A stretch of DNA of 64,000 nucleotides from Echiichthys vipera (GCA_963691815.1 OY829662.1:10703748-10767747), one strand, 5' to 3'. Shown: positions 26,528-40,049, counted from the first letter of the stretch. Notes: generated by a model from the letters alone, not told the origin. Made by a program: numbers and translations.

Positions 26528-27320
26528 AATTTTGTATAGGTCAGTGAGTGAGTCATCGTCGCAGTCACTGTTTTTACCCATTTTTTGTTTACAGTTATGT
26601 ATGTGTTCTCGTTCCACTGACTAAATATGTAATACTGCACTTAAAAAACGTAGATATTTATATCGTTGAACGCTGCAGAAAAGCGTGTGTGCAGCTACAG
26701 TAAACAAGCAGGGATTATTATTATTGTTATTTATTATTTATTTTTATTCTATATTTTATTATTATGTTTTAGCACAACTCAGAGTTTCAATGCAAGCACT
26801 TTAAATAACTTAACTGAAAACCAGTGTTCCATTGTAGATAATTTTGTATCTATTCAGGGCCTTAAGCGCCACAAGCTGGTTAAGCTCCATTGTACCAAGT
26901 ATCTCTTGCCTACAAAACTAAGCAAATCAGTTACACTAAAACAGTTGAATTTGTTTTATTCAATTGTTAACCTGTAAGGTATTGCAGTTTGTGATCATTT
27001 TTAAATAAAGGTTATATAATTGATATTTTCTAAGTCTCTTCTTTTACACATGTTAAATGGCTGTATTATAATTAACTAACTCATTCAGTATACGGTATAT
27101 TAAAATTGCTAAACGAGGTTACAGTGAAGACAGCGCTTAATTCATAGCAAGTGGCTTTCAGACAATAATATGCTCTATCTACAAAAATGACTGCATTGTA
27201 TTATATATGGGATTATGGTTAAATGCAATTAATGAAAAAAAAAACAATATTGCAACTACCTTGCACTAGTACTGTATACTGTGAATTCATTCAGCACTAT
27301 ACTGTTTTAGTCTACTGTAA

Positions 27321-27600
27321 AAATCATGGAAATAAAGGATTGTACTGTAATTCAGTATGTGGTTTTATCACAGTAACATACCGTGAAGTAGATAACAGTA
27401 AGGGAACTGTAAAATAAACAGTAGAATGCTGGCAACCCTGCTGCCAGTATTTTACTGTCAAATCATGGAAATAAAGGATTGTACTGTTATTCAGTATGTG
27501 GTTTTTGTCACAGTAACATACCTTGAAGTACATAACAGTAGGTGAACTATAAAATTAACAGTAGAATGCTGGCAACCCTGCTGCCAGTATTTTACTGTTA
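27321..27600 (+). repeat. 139-bp subterminal tandem repeat, two copies
   Basis: Two units (27321-27459 and 27460-27600) begin AAATCATGGAAATAAAGGAT and contain AGAATGCTGGCAACCCTGCT, then GCCAGTATTTTACTGT. They form the right subterminal region of the CACTA-like element. Confidence 0.85.
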
Positions 27601-28083
27601 ATTTACAAGACAATTGTTTACAGTGTATTGTAGATATATATTTAGAATAGAGGAAAAGATCTTTATTGTCATTGTGCTGAGAACAATGAAAATCTGCTTA
27701 GCACATGAAAGTACAAGTAAATATACTCAAGTACCTAAGTATTAGTGAATAAAAGCAATTAAAAATGAAAGCAAAAATATATTCAAATAAAACCAGTACA
27801 TTTCCATATTTTCTTATATAAAACATGGTGGTAAAAGATGTTCATCAAATACCTTTATGTACAACATTGCTGTAATTATATATTAAATAAAACCATTTAA
27901 CACGTGATAATATAACATCAGTTCAAATTAAAACACACAGTTTTTACATATACAATAAAAGAGTAAAGCTGAACGTGCATGTACACTCTTTCACAACCTA
28001 CTGATTGTTACAAAGGAATCAAATCACCTTCCTGCGAGGCCCTTATAATATAGTGTGACCAAGCGAGGAGAGAAAATTAGTCT

Positions 28084-28291
<208 letters not shown>

Positions 28292-28304
28292 TCCCCCTCT
28301 TTCA

Positions 28305-28405
28305 AGCTAATTAAAATTCTGGCATTTCATATTCATGACTAATTAGCTAAACGAGATGGCAGCTCCAGAGTGGGCTGCTCTTAATTAAGCCTGAGAATTT
28401 GAGTT
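28305..28405. promoter_or_regulatory. Candidate conserved noncoding element
   Basis: Right after the CT tract: AAGCTAATTAAAATTC, ATGACTAATTAGCTAA and CTTAATTAAGCCTGAG give three homeodomain TAATTA-type cores in 80 bp. Confidence 0.3.
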
Positions 28406-28439
28406 ACACCTTGGTGCGGAGGCGTGTGTCCGTATGCAC

Positions 28440-28476
<37 letters not shown>

Positions 28477-28916
28477 ATCTAGCATCTAGGTAGTGTTCAT
28501 CTTGTCTACAACCCTGGTATTTTCCCAGAAGCTGACTCGTGTGTAAGTGAATGGAGGGAGTAAAGGTCTTTTAATGCTGCCTGAATATACTGTATACCGT
28601 TTGTGTTGTTCCATAGTCTCTGCAGTCCTGTTTTATGCCTGGCGAATTATCAAGGTGTTAAATAACTATACAGAAATAAAAACTAGTGATGCAATGGTAT
28701 CAACTGTGGAAAACTTTTTGCATCTGTAGCATTTATCATTTTTTCCCTACAATAGCCAAACACCTTTTGGGATTCACAGAGCCCTCTAAAGGTCACTGTG
28801 GGATTTTCTTCTTTTGCAACTGTCAGCTCTGCTTAGACATCAGTGCTGTTGAGGAAGATGTAAGCTAAGCCGGGTATGCAAGGTGAAAGCAAGAGTTTTA
28901 CATTTTAGGAAACTGG

Positions 28917-29085
28917 CAGAGAGTTAGATTAGAAGATTGAAACTGTTCTTGCATCTGTATGCTAACTTTAGCTAACGTAGCCTAGCACAAAGCTGGAACA
29001 GAGGGAAACAGCAGCGATCAGCACCATTAAAACTAAAACCATTAAACTCACTAATTAACACCATCACTCGTTTGTTTAACAGGCG
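28917..29085 (+). mobile_element. GTTAGATGAGAAGAT-type MITE, copy 1
   Basis: GAGTTAGATTAGAAGATTGA, CTAACTTTAGCTAACGTAGC, TAGCACAAAGCTGGAACAG and TCACTAATTAACACCATC match a widespread fish repeat. Related copies are at 47036, 47390-47500 (reverse) and 51600. Confidence 0.6.
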
Positions 29086-30739
29086 CAACGCTGTCGTACA
29101 GTTGTGTTTGTGGGTTATGGTTGGTTGGTTGTAGTGAATTTTCATTTTTACAGTTTGATTTAAGAGAGTCAGGATATAAGATTTTGATATCACTATTAAT
29201 GTCAGAGGAAATATCACTGTTTTACAGTTTCCGGATTATTAATCAGGGAATTTATTATTCAACACTATGGAAGGAGACACACACACATTATTTGGTCCTG
29301 CGCATAAAAAACATGTCAGCCTACTTATAATGAAAATACAGGTTCAACATGTACTCATAGAACTGGAGTTACATCCAGTTTACTTCTACTTAATCCCACA
29401 AGATTCAGAAAGTAAACAGTAACACGTTGTGAGCTACTCCAGCTGAGTTTAAACTGTTGTGTTCCAGCTTAGTGACGTTTCATTTGCTTGTTAAGTTAAT
29501 TTTTATTTTTAATGTTGACTTGAGCGTAAAGGGGTGGATGATTCTTTTTGAAGCTGTTGAAGATATTTGAATCTCACTTTTAGACAGCGCTCTTTCAAAT
29601 TGGATATCCATCTTCTACAAGTGTTACATGGCTCTCAAGGTTCGTTTTCACTCAACAATGCAAGAATCAGGACACCAAAGATATCATAGCTTCTACAATT
29701 CTTACGGTAATGAAATCATGTTAACCACAGTTATGGTGATTCGGTTAATCCCAGCATCCCCAGTTCCATTTTTGTTATTTTATTTGAAGGATGTTTTTTT
29801 TTTTAACTATTTCTTTGAGATTGTAGGATGTAATCACAGCATTTATTAATCAGCTGTCCATTTCACAGCGCTAGTCAAGAAAAACAGAAGATGTGTGCTC
29901 TGTCATTCAGCCTTCAGTCTTCTGTGCCTGTGTGACTGTATTAATTTGGTGTATTAGGGTTTATGTGTATGTATCCCTGCGCAAGGCCAACGTGGTCATT
30001 AAATCTGAAAAGAAAGCCTCTATGTTGTTGGCTTCACAACAGAATAAACACCTCCCTCAGGCCTCTGTCTGCTCCCCACACAGCGCAGCTTAGAAGCACT
30101 GTTCAACCAGCAGCTCTGTTTAGTCGCATTATGTCTTTTAGAGGACTGATCCCTGACAGACACACAATGGCACCGATGTACAAATGTTTCTTTATGGTGT
30201 AAAAAGCAGAGATCCAGAGGAGAAGAGAAATAAAGGTTAAAAGGTGAACAGAAGATTCTAAGAGAAAGGACAGGTACGTCTAACTTTTCTCTCCCCTGCG
30301 CTGATTCTCTAATCTCAGACAGAACATCCTCTGTCATTCTTTACAGGTTTCCCAAATCCTGGATAAATCCACAGGAAGACTGCACTGCAACCCCCTCCCT
30401 GACTTTACAAAGATGTGCATCCTTCAAAGCTCTCAGAGCTTGACTACTATCATGTGGTCCTGTTGGACAGATCTTAACCACAGTTATTTGTCTGCGTCAG
30501 AGCTACAATGACATGACGCAGATACTAAAAACAATGGTTTGCATATTTTACCCAAAATGACAAAAATAGGACCTGAGTTGTCACACTACAGAAAAATGTG
30601 TAATTAACCACCCAGACAAATTTAACTGAATAACATATCGACAAGTATGAAACAATATAGCAGATAGAAATTGACAAGGAGGCACATTCACACAATACAG
30701 AGTCAATGGAGGGTGGCGTGGGCAGGACTTAATGTCTCG

Positions 30740-30985
30740 CCATGATTTCAGGCCCGCCCCAAAAAAATCCTGAACAGGAAAGTGTGAAAAAGTGTTCAAT
30801 GCTCGACTCATAATTCAGCATTACATGAATAAGTCTTTTCACTTTTTTATTAGATTGGCTTTTCCAGGAGGGGGGCTTAAAGAGACAGGCGCTAAAACTA
30901 TGCGTTTCAGACAGAGGGTGAACACAGCTATATTCAGACATTATGAGTAAAATAATGTGTTTTTAGACCATTAAAAGATGTCATC
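30740..30985 (+). mobile_element. TTAAAG-ended MITE family, copy B
   Basis: Contains GGGGGGCTTAAAGAGACAGG, GCGTTTCAGACAGAGGGTGA and GAGTAAAATAATGTGTTTT, shared with copies A, C and D. Confidence 0.65.
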
Positions 30986-32119
30986 AAGCATGACCCTGAA
31001 AATGCAGCAACTGGTTTCAGGAAAATAAATGAGAAACTTACTAGAGCTAATCAGTATCAGTGAACCTCTAAACAATATTTTTTATCACCTTATCACAGTT
31101 TGAATTGTTCAAGGACCCTGGCTATTCTACATGAGTTGAAAGCCCGGTGTATCATACAAATGTTAGAGGTTGTCAAATACGTCTTATATCAATGTTTCTG
31201 TGGTTTGCAGAAACGTACGATGCTGAAAAACTTTCAGTTCCAAAACTACTCCTTTAAGAGTCGGCCGCTGAACAGAAACCTTTTAAATTGACATGACCTT
31301 TTTCTCAAAACATTGACATTTCTTATTGTGCGGTGTCAGGGTTGGATTTGACAATTTAAGAATACAACGCTGTTCAGCTTCCGGCTCTAGGCAGACATCG
31401 GAGCTTCCTACAATGCACCGGGAAATCTTTGGTATGAATCCATTCTCTTTATTCAACTCGCCTTGTGAAAACATTGAGATTTTGCGAATATTATAATGCT
31501 GTTACTTTATTTATTAATACATGGCAGTCGACTCACCTCACACTTACAGCTTTCTTTGTATTGAAATAATAAAAATGAAATGACCAAGATAAATTGTGTT
31601 TTGTGACACACTTCAAACAAACTCCATTCATATAATAAATATAATACATATTCAATTGAGTATATAGCCATTGATAGGAGAAAATACTGTATGTGGGTGT
31701 CTAAAAATATCTACTAAGCAGTATGCTTTTAACCACAGGTAGTAGGATGAAGATCTCCATCCACTGAATAGGACACTGTGGCTTTCATTCTTTGTATCCC
31801 AGTATTTCTGCAACAATCTTTAAAGCATAATGCAGCCTCCTCTTGTGTCCCTTTGAACCCTGGCCTCCTTCATAATGAATGAACCTGAGTAAGAGAGCTG
31901 TAAATTGTCAAAATTATAAAACCACATACTTCCTTAATAAAGTAGTCTCATTTGGAGTTTAATGGGGATTACAGGACACTGTTTCCCCTGTCTTTCATGT
32001 CATTAGCTTGGCTGTAAAAGCTTGTTGAGGGTAAAAAAGTGTACGTGATGTCAAGATGGGTCGCCTCGACGACAGGAAATGAGTAAAAAAACAGACACAT
32101 TGTGTGAATATGCAAAATC

Positions 32120-32185
32120 CACACACACACACACACACACATATGCACACACACACACGCACGCACACATATGCACACACACACA

Positions 32186-32216
<31 letters not shown>

Positions 32217-32263
32217 GCGCGCACACACGCGCGCACACACGCAGCGCACACACACACACACAC
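32120..32263 (+). repeat. Patterned CA/GCAC/GCGC microsatellite
   Basis: Compound alternating purine-pyrimidine tract: (CA)10, ATATGCACAC, (GCAC)n and GCGCGCACACAC blocks. It is potentially Z-DNA forming. Confidence 0.95.
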
Positions 32264-32513
32264 TCACTTCGAGTCATAATAGCTAAATCTAATTTCATGT
32301 GGGGGGTATACGCTATAATATTATTACTGCACAATACTGGACTGCTTGCACGCTGGTGTGAATGTGTGTATGTGTGTGCCTTTGCATGTGTTTGCGTTTG
32401 AGTGAAGGATACCATCCGTCAAATGCTATTGGCTGCTGATGCTGCAGGCTCTAATCCACTTGTTTCTGCAGTGTGTAGATTAGCAGCAGCTTAATGGATA
32501 GGCTGCCAATGTG

Positions 32514-32703
<190 letters not shown>

Positions 32704-34008
32704 TTTGCTATACCACTAAGACAATCAAGGTCCAATAAAGGATGTTTTATAGAGAGGGAGTCTTTAAACATCCCAGAGGACACAAACAACAAACAAACAA
32801 TGACAAGAAAAAGAGACAAATAAATCTGTGGATGGAGATAAAATTAGGAGGAGAGTGTTGAAATCATCGTGTAGACATACTTGTCATTTCTTTGGTGCGT
32901 AGACCTTAGTCTAAGTAGTGAACAAGATGTGAACGTGTGTGTGTGTGTGTGTGTCTGTGTAGGGGTGTGTGTGTGTCATTTGAAATCCAGGACGAACTTT
33001 CTTCCTTCTCCTTCACACAGACCTAGCCTCTGTCTTGCTTATTTAAGTACAGTAGTATAATAAGCTAAGCAGCAAAAAAGTTAGAAACCTTTTTCCTTAT
33101 CATACGTATAATATTAGCTCTACGAGGGATCCTTTCTCCGTGGAGCATCTGCTGGTTAAGATGCTGACTTTTCGCCTGGGACTTGCATCCTCAGGGTCAG
33201 TATTTTAGCTTTATGACATGTACGTAAACCACCATAAAAGTGCATATTTAAAACAGATTTTCTAAGGTTCTCAATTTAAAATGAGTCAGCTTGAAACACT
33301 GAAAAGTCAGCCGGACACAGAGTTTTTAGTTAAGTCACGAGAGCTAATGTTAGCATAATTAGCTAGCTGCAGCTGATAAAATCACATCACTGTCATTTCA
33401 GATGGCAATAATGATGGTTGTTGGCAAACAATTCAAAGGCTGCTTATTTCTACCTCTGTCTGAAAACGAGGGCCCAGTGTTTCAAAAATCACTCCCAATT
33501 TTGAGAGGCAAATCTGCCACGGTTGACTCATGGTGTCTGTCGAATAACACATGCTTCTTCTCCTCTGATTGTCTGCAGAGCATTGGGTATATAAATACAT
33601 CACTCCTGATATGACAGTCATCGATCAATAGCGAGCTCCCCACCCACCTCTCACAGAGGAATGTAAGCAGAAATACTTTTGATAACTGTAGGTAGTGGGT
33701 GGAAACTGCTCTAATCTCACAGCCGCATATGAAAACAAAAAAAACCATCAAAAGACAAAAAAACCTATGTCATACACCAAGTCTAACAATACATCAGAGT
33801 GGAGACAAAGACAGAAACAAAGTGTAGACTGAGGTGCCGTGGAGACGAAGTGAAGGCAGAGGATCAGTAGAGCAGAGTGAATTTGCCAATCTGCCAACAT
33901 TTCTGCTCTAATAAAGAACACGTTCTCCCTCTGCCTCTCACTGCAGGCTTAGAGAGGACACTTTTATTGGTTCATATCTGGACTGACTGACTGCTGCAGC
34001 CACAGGGG

Positions 34009-34009
<1 letters not shown>

Positions 34010-34046
<37 letters not shown>
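34010..34046 (+). repeat. (GT)n microsatellite
   Basis: About 18 GT units. Confidence 0.97.
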
Positions 34047-34050
<4 letters not shown>

Positions 34051-34490
34051 TCAGCATTCACACAATATTAAACCCTATCTATATCCAACCTTTGATAGAG
34101 AAGTTGATGGGGAGAGCGCAAATTCCCTTAGAACAGGCGTGCACATAGCAATAAAGGAGTTTTACTTTTTCAGTTTATCTTGTGACATATCTGACATAAT
34201 TAGGAGGTGAAACTGGCTTAGTTTAAGATTTGGGTCTCCTTTAGTATCTCAAGTGACTTCCTGCTGTGAGCATTGTTTAATTAAGCCGGGATCTGAGGCT
34301 TTGCGAGGGGTTTATCAAGCCAGTGAGCTTGGCTGTTATCAATAACAACCGATAGGGAAATAAAAGGAAACACGTACCTGTGCTCAGCTGTTTATGATGT
34401 GTTTGGTCGCAGTGTCTCTGTAGACGCCTAACGGCAGTGCCATCCCCTTGGAAACAAAAACTAAAAACGTAGGACAGGCAACATTTGATG

Positions 34491-34530
34491 TTAAAGCCTC
34501 ATATTATGCTAATTATTAGGTTCAAGCAAT
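34491..34530 (-). mobile_element. TTAAAG-ended MITE fragment, reverse orientation
   Basis: TTAAAGCCTCATATTATGCT and TTATTAGGTTC are the reverse complement of the 3' terminus of copy A. Confidence 0.5.
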
Positions 34531-34619
34531 AAGAGAGATATAGTATAAGAGATGAATGTAGCTACTGCAACGTCACCCATTGGTTTGTGGACTCCTGTTT
34601 TGTAGCCAGGAGATTAGCA

Positions 34620-35055
34620 TATTACCCGTCACCATCGTCACCCTAATCAGCATCGTAACCCTCGTTACCATCCTCACCCTCGTCACCCTAATCACCGTCA
34701 CCCTATCACCATCGTCATCCTCGTTACCATTGTCCCCATCGTCACCCTTGTTACCATTGTCATAATCGTCACCATCGTCACCATCGTCACCCTTGTTCCC
34801 ATAGTCATCATCGTCACCCTTGTCGCCATCGTCACCCTCATCACCCTCATCACCATCGCCACTATCTTCACCGTCGTCACCCTCATCACCATCGTCACTA
34901 TCTTCACCATCATCACCATCGCCACCATCGTCACCATCGTCACTATCTTCACCATCATCACCATCGCCACCATCGCCACCCTCACCACCCTAATTGCCAT
35001 CGTCACTCTTGTCGCCATCGTCACCCTCATCACCCTTGTCGCCATCGTCACCCCA
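34620..35055 (+). repeat. Minisatellite built on CACCATCGT / CACCCTCGT
   Basis: About 435 bp of degenerate 6- and 9-bp units (ATCGTCACC, CTCATCACC, ATCGCCACC) with higher-order repetition, for example the block CACTATCTTCACCATCATC occurring twice. It explains a 164-residue minus-strand open frame made of MVTMV-type repeats, which is not a gene. Confidence 0.95.
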
Positions 35056-35616
35056 CATCCCCTGTTACCATTTTGCAAAATGCTAAAGAGGGAAACTGCC
35101 AACTTTTCAATCCGCTGTAAGTCACCAGGCGGCCTATAATGGGTGGGTGAGCGAAGCGCTCTGGTTGCTTGTGCTGTTTGCTGCAGTGACACAGAGCCAT
35201 TTGAAAATCGGCAGTTTTCCTCAAGTTACCAGCTAATGCTAGCTAGCTTAAGCAAGGTGCAACTGAACACTGAACAAGACATTATTAGGCGACCACAATG
35301 TTACTGTTATCTTTGATGAAGTGAAAACACACTTTGAGGGGGTCAATATCCTGAGACTTTACCACTGACAACACCCAAAAACAAGCTGACGGCTATTTTA
35401 AAGTTTTAATTAAACGGCAGGTGCTTTTCAGTTTCATCCTGTGTGTCTATTTGCCTCGGCATCTCTTCTTTCCTGCTGCTGAGTTTTCAGGTTTGTTTGC
35501 ATCAAGCTTCCTGTCAGACTCTTTTCCTGTGTTCTTCATTTTCATGCTGATCTACTTTTTCCAGTCATCAGTACCCAAGTGGAGGAGGTGTGTCAGTATA
35601 GTTGAAGTATTTGTGC

Positions 35617-35619
<3 letters not shown>

Positions 35620-35670
<51 letters not shown>
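35620..35670 (+). repeat. (GT)n microsatellite
   Basis: 25 GT units. Confidence 0.98.
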
Positions 35671-35675
<5 letters not shown>

Positions 35676-36156
35676 GTATGTGTCCATCCAAGCATCTGCA
35701 CCTCCTTCCTCTGTATCACCCTGAAACTGATGTGCAACCATGGGGAAAATTAATTTCTTATGCCATGAATCTGCTCTCCATCCTGCTTTCTACCACTAAC
35801 AGCATCTTTCTTTGCTACATGCATATAGAAAAACACTCCTTTTTCCTCACATTTATTAACAACCTTTCCGTTTTCTGCTCTGGATTGAATTATTTCCACC
35901 CCCAGCCTACATTACTATTCCCCTACAGTCTCACCTGTCTGCATACATCAAACTGGCTTTAAACCCCTGTTTTCCAGAGAGCCTGCTGGTTTTATTCACC
36001 CTCGGAGACTTGAGCAACAAAGTCAAACACCAATCTGACGCGTCCTTGCTACAGGAGCACATTTAGGATTTTTCCCTAGGCGCATGCATATTGATTGGAT
36101 CTTTTGCTGTGTGGTAAGTCCTGCATGCAAATGAAGCCAACTCCTTTCCTTTCTGT

Positions 36157-36408
36157 TTTAAAGTTCCCATATAGTAAAAATGACATGTCTTTTTTTCATT
36201 ATAAAGCATGTCAAGGTGCTATATAAATTCTGTGAAAGTAACAAAACCTCAATCCACAGCTGCAATGGCAGTGCAGAAACGACGGGCGCAGATATGGAAC
36301 ACCTGGAAATACTGACCAATCAGAGCAGACTGGGCTTTTTAGGGGGAGGGGGGCTTAAAGAGACAGGCGCTAAATTTAAGCGTTTCAGACAGAGGCTGAC
36401 TACAGGTA
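36157..36408 (+). mobile_element. TTAAAG-ended MITE family, copy C with 5' end
   Basis: Begins TTAAAGTTCCCATATAGT, the inverse of the family's 3' terminus (ATATGG..CTTTAA), and continues to GGGGCTTAAAGAGACAGGCG and GCGTTTCAGACAGAGGCTGA. It shows that the family has inverted ends. Confidence 0.65.
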
Positions 36409-37679
36409 GCCTCAGGAGATACAAGCTCCATTGTATTTTACTTGCAGATCAGTCTGGTAACTTGCGGCAGAGGAAATTTGGAGAAGTTTGCCCAAGCGAC
36501 CGAACCAATCAAACTAAATAAGTACATCTACAGCATAGTAAAAATACACAAACGTACAGCCAAAGTAAAACGGGATTCAGTGTGAAAATAGACATTATGA
36601 TGAACACAGCAGGACTTGAGCAGTGTATTGACTGGGAGTTTCTCTTCCGAACGAGCCAGTGCAGGAACTGTCCAACACAATTATGGGAATTTCACGACAG
36701 AGACTTCTTCTGCTAACAGGAAGGAAATTCCCCAGTAAAACACACACATACACACTCTGTCTCAATCTTTTCTCTGAATCTGTCTATCCAACTGAATCCC
36801 TTTCAATCTATTTAATCTCATTTCTCTCTTCAAACCGTCAATTTTCCTGTCCCCCTCCTCTCCTCTTCTTTCTTCGCGTTTTTTTTGCATTTTTAAAAAA
36901 AAATCTCTTTCGCTTTGTTCATCCTAAACTCGCACTCATCCATCAACTCTGTTGGTTTGGGTCTTGGCAGTGTGCCAAAAGCATATCTCACCTACCAATC
37001 CTCCAGCTCCATCTCCTCCCATACATCTCCGCGGTTGTCTCTTTCTCCTGTCTGAACATATCTATCTGGAGAGTGTTTGGGGTGCCATCATGACACCAAA
37101 CTAACTTCTGATACTAACAAGCATTACTTTGGATAAAGGTGTCCACCGGGAGAGACAAAGACCAAAATTCACAGATTCTACAGATTCCAGACCGACAAAC
37201 GTTTCAGTTACAAGTACGCATCTACACACATTGACACGCTCGCTCACACTCATTTCCCATTACAGCAGCATAATCGTTGACATACATCTGCTACTAGTTT
37301 AATTACTCACAGTAATTAGCCTGAGGCAGGAGCTACCAACGATGCTCTTCTCTCTGTCTCACCTCTCTTCCTCTGTCTGGATCTTGCTCTCTCTGTGAAG
37401 TGTATGTCAACCAGCATGTCAGTGTTTTACATAGCAGTCCTGCATTCTTATATTGTGACCAGTGAGAAGCATCACAAATACAGGTTGAAGAGTTTGTTCC
37501 CACAATAAAGTGACCCTTTGAACCCCATATCTACCCTTTTATTAAGCCCCACCCTGAAATCCCCCTGCCATGATTTCTTCATTTTTTCCATCCTCACCCA
37601 CGCATTTTCAGGATTTTTTTTCTTCCAAAATGCCACATCGATCCAAGCCAACCCACTACCTCCCTCTCTGTTCAGTCGG

Positions 37680-37760
37680 CTAATTGAATTTGCATCTGAC
37701 TTTTAATTAACAGCAGGGCTCATTTGCATTAAAGTCGGAACATTTGCATATTTGCATATG
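37680..37760 (+). promoter_or_regulatory. Cluster of four POU octamer motifs
   Basis: ATTTGCAT occurs exactly at 37688, 37722, 37742 and 37750; the last two directly abut. A homeodomain site (TTTTAATTAAC) lies between the first two. ATTTGCAT/ATGCAAAT is the binding site of Oct/POU factors. This suggests an enhancer, by inference. Confidence 0.45.
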
Positions 37761-40049
37761 GTCTGTAGTCCCTCCCTCCCCCCTTACATGTCTGAGTGCC
37801 TGGCACACAGCCAAGAGAAGGGGTGCAAACTGACATCAGAGAGAGACATGGGAGGAAGGAAGGGACGGACGGAGGAGGAGAAGAAGAAGAAGGTGAGGTG
37901 TGTGCCAACAAAGGAGGACAGAAACAGAAGATGGGGGGGGGGGCAAATGGGGGCAAACAACTCGTGCCATGAGATGGGGGCAGTGAGCGAGGTAGACATG
38001 CACGTATACAAAAAAAACAAATGTTTGCACATGATCGCCCACGCGCATGCACACGCACACAAGGCATCACACTGGCACAAATAACCACAGATTTTGCTAT
38101 CAAGCCGGCTAATTAAGAAATCGGAGAGGGGAAAAATGACGTGATGCATGCTAAATAGTTATACTCATCTTACAAACAGGTGTTAATTGTGCCATGTTGG
38201 CTCTATGCAGATGAGGTGGGCGGACGAGATAACAAGATATGGCAAGAGGGTGCAATGTAACGCATATATGGACTAACACAGGCAGCTTCATATAGAGGGA
38301 AGATGCAAAAGAGCATGCAACTCATGTGGAGCACACGCATTCAGTGTACACATACACAAGTCTAGTTTAGCATTAGATATGGCAATTCATTTCCTAGCTT
38401 CCCCTCCCCCAAGTATAGTGCCACTACTGTGAGCATCTCTTGCATATTCATGCCGTTATACATTAGGATTGAGTATTTGTCAAAAAAGCTTCCTGTCCAG
38501 AAGCCTCACTTCTGCTCTGATATGTCTCATCCATCACACTGTGTCCAGTTTGCTCGATAAGAAAGCCCCTTATCTATTAATACCAATGCAATAATGCAGT
38601 AGATAAGTAGAGTGGTGTGTCTGTCTCTCTTGCAATATTGTGTGACAGCGGATGACATACTTGAATCTGCAATGCAATCTGGCAGCAGAGTTGCAAAAGC
38701 CGTTAAGGTGTCACTGAGCATCAAAACAGCCAGTGCGGTGCAATCTGGATTGTCTACACACGTTTATATACTTAATGTGTCAAACTCAATGTGCATTCAA
38801 GCAGAGATATCACCTAAATCTCTGTAATATTGAATGGGTAGTTCAGATTGTCTTAAGTGTGGTTGTATGAGGTATTTACTATCCATAAACAGTGTATAAC
38901 CTACAGTAGATGGGAATCAGTACACCCGCAGTTTGGAGAAGAAGGCAGAAGTCCTGGCACATAAGCTAAGAAATGTACTGCTGTGGATGGGGGCAGCAGT
39001 TTTAGGTATTTTAGCCACCTGTAAAACAATTACAATATCATTTTAAGTGTACACTGTATTTAGAATATTTTCACCACTTTACCTTGCCGTCAGACAGCCC
39101 TTTTTAAGTTTAAACAGGGGGGAGTTAAGCGTTATTTATGCTCTTAATTTTACCTTGCAGAACATGGGAGCTAGTAAACTAGGCAGCGTTAGACCAGGAA
39201 CTCCCGTGTTTCAGCTTCAGTTTCCCCCACATAAAAAAGGGACTTAAAAAGGACTGTCTGACAGCAAGATAAAGCGGTAAAACTATTTCAGATATGTTGT
39301 AGACTTAAACACACATTGCTTTTTTTTAGGTGGATATATGTTTAGCTGCTGTCTCTATCCAGTCCATTGCTAAGCTTCCACGCCCATTCTCCTGCCTGCT
39401 TCTCCAAACTGATGGCATGCAGACAGCCATCTACTGTAGGTAATACCTACAGTAATTCATACAACCCCACTTCAAGAAGTCTGAACTTTCCCTTAAAACC
39501 TTTAATACAACTCCAACTCCACATGTGCCTGTACACAAACAGCACTAACCCACACAGGTTCTTTCTCTGTCTGAGTCACCCAACTTCATTAGTATCCAGA
39601 ATGAATGCAGCTCATTAATGAATGTCATTAAGGCAGGCGGGTGAAGCACTGGGTGGTTGCCAACAGGACGACTGCTGCGTAGCATGTAGGGAGGGGGACG
39701 AGCTGTGAGCGTGAGTTGAGATGGAGCTGCTTCTCTCCCCAGTTGTTCCCAGGGGAGATGGAGAGAGAGTTGGGAGTAAAGGAGTGAGTGTGGGGGTGTC
39801 AACTTCTGGTCTGACGGTACGGGTTTACCCGATGGTCGGGGGGGCCCGTGGGTGTTGCAGACGTAGTGCCATCTTAATACTGCAGGAAGGTGGGGCCGGC
39901 AGATGCCATCTTGAGGGCAAGGCAGCGAGTCACCATTTTGAAGTGCTCCGTGTGGGGAAAATGGGAATGAACCAAATCAAACCACAGATAATGCAAACTC
40001 TAAGCCACGGCTACATTTTGACATTTAAGAAGGCTGACTGATGATGGTT
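37761..40049. other. Intergenic, no gene recognised
   Basis: Contains a purine-rich GGAGGAGGAGAAGAAG tract (37852-37895). Open frames are short or low-complexity. Confidence 0.4.

Larger units (their letters stand above)
23511..27625 (+). mobile_element. CACTA-like (EnSpm-type) non-autonomous element carrying gene fragments
   Basis: The left end TA-CACTGTAACAAATTG and the reverse complement of the right end, TA-CACTGTAAACAATTG, match at 15 of 17 positions, with TA outside both ends as a possible 2-bp target duplication. CACTG/CAGTG termini are typical of CACTA/EnSpm elements. Subterminal CAGTA/TACTG motifs abound at both ends. Inside are a possible leader exon (about 23660-23851) ending at a strong donor (GG|GTAAGTT), a 1.2-kb tandem duplication, and a 3' exon at 26378. 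No transposase is recognisable, so it would be mobilised in trans if at all. The class is inferred from termini only. Confidence 0.6.

Noticed and set aside
34698..35192. 164-residue frame rich in MVTM repeats
   Set aside because: It is a translation of the CACCATCGT minisatellite.
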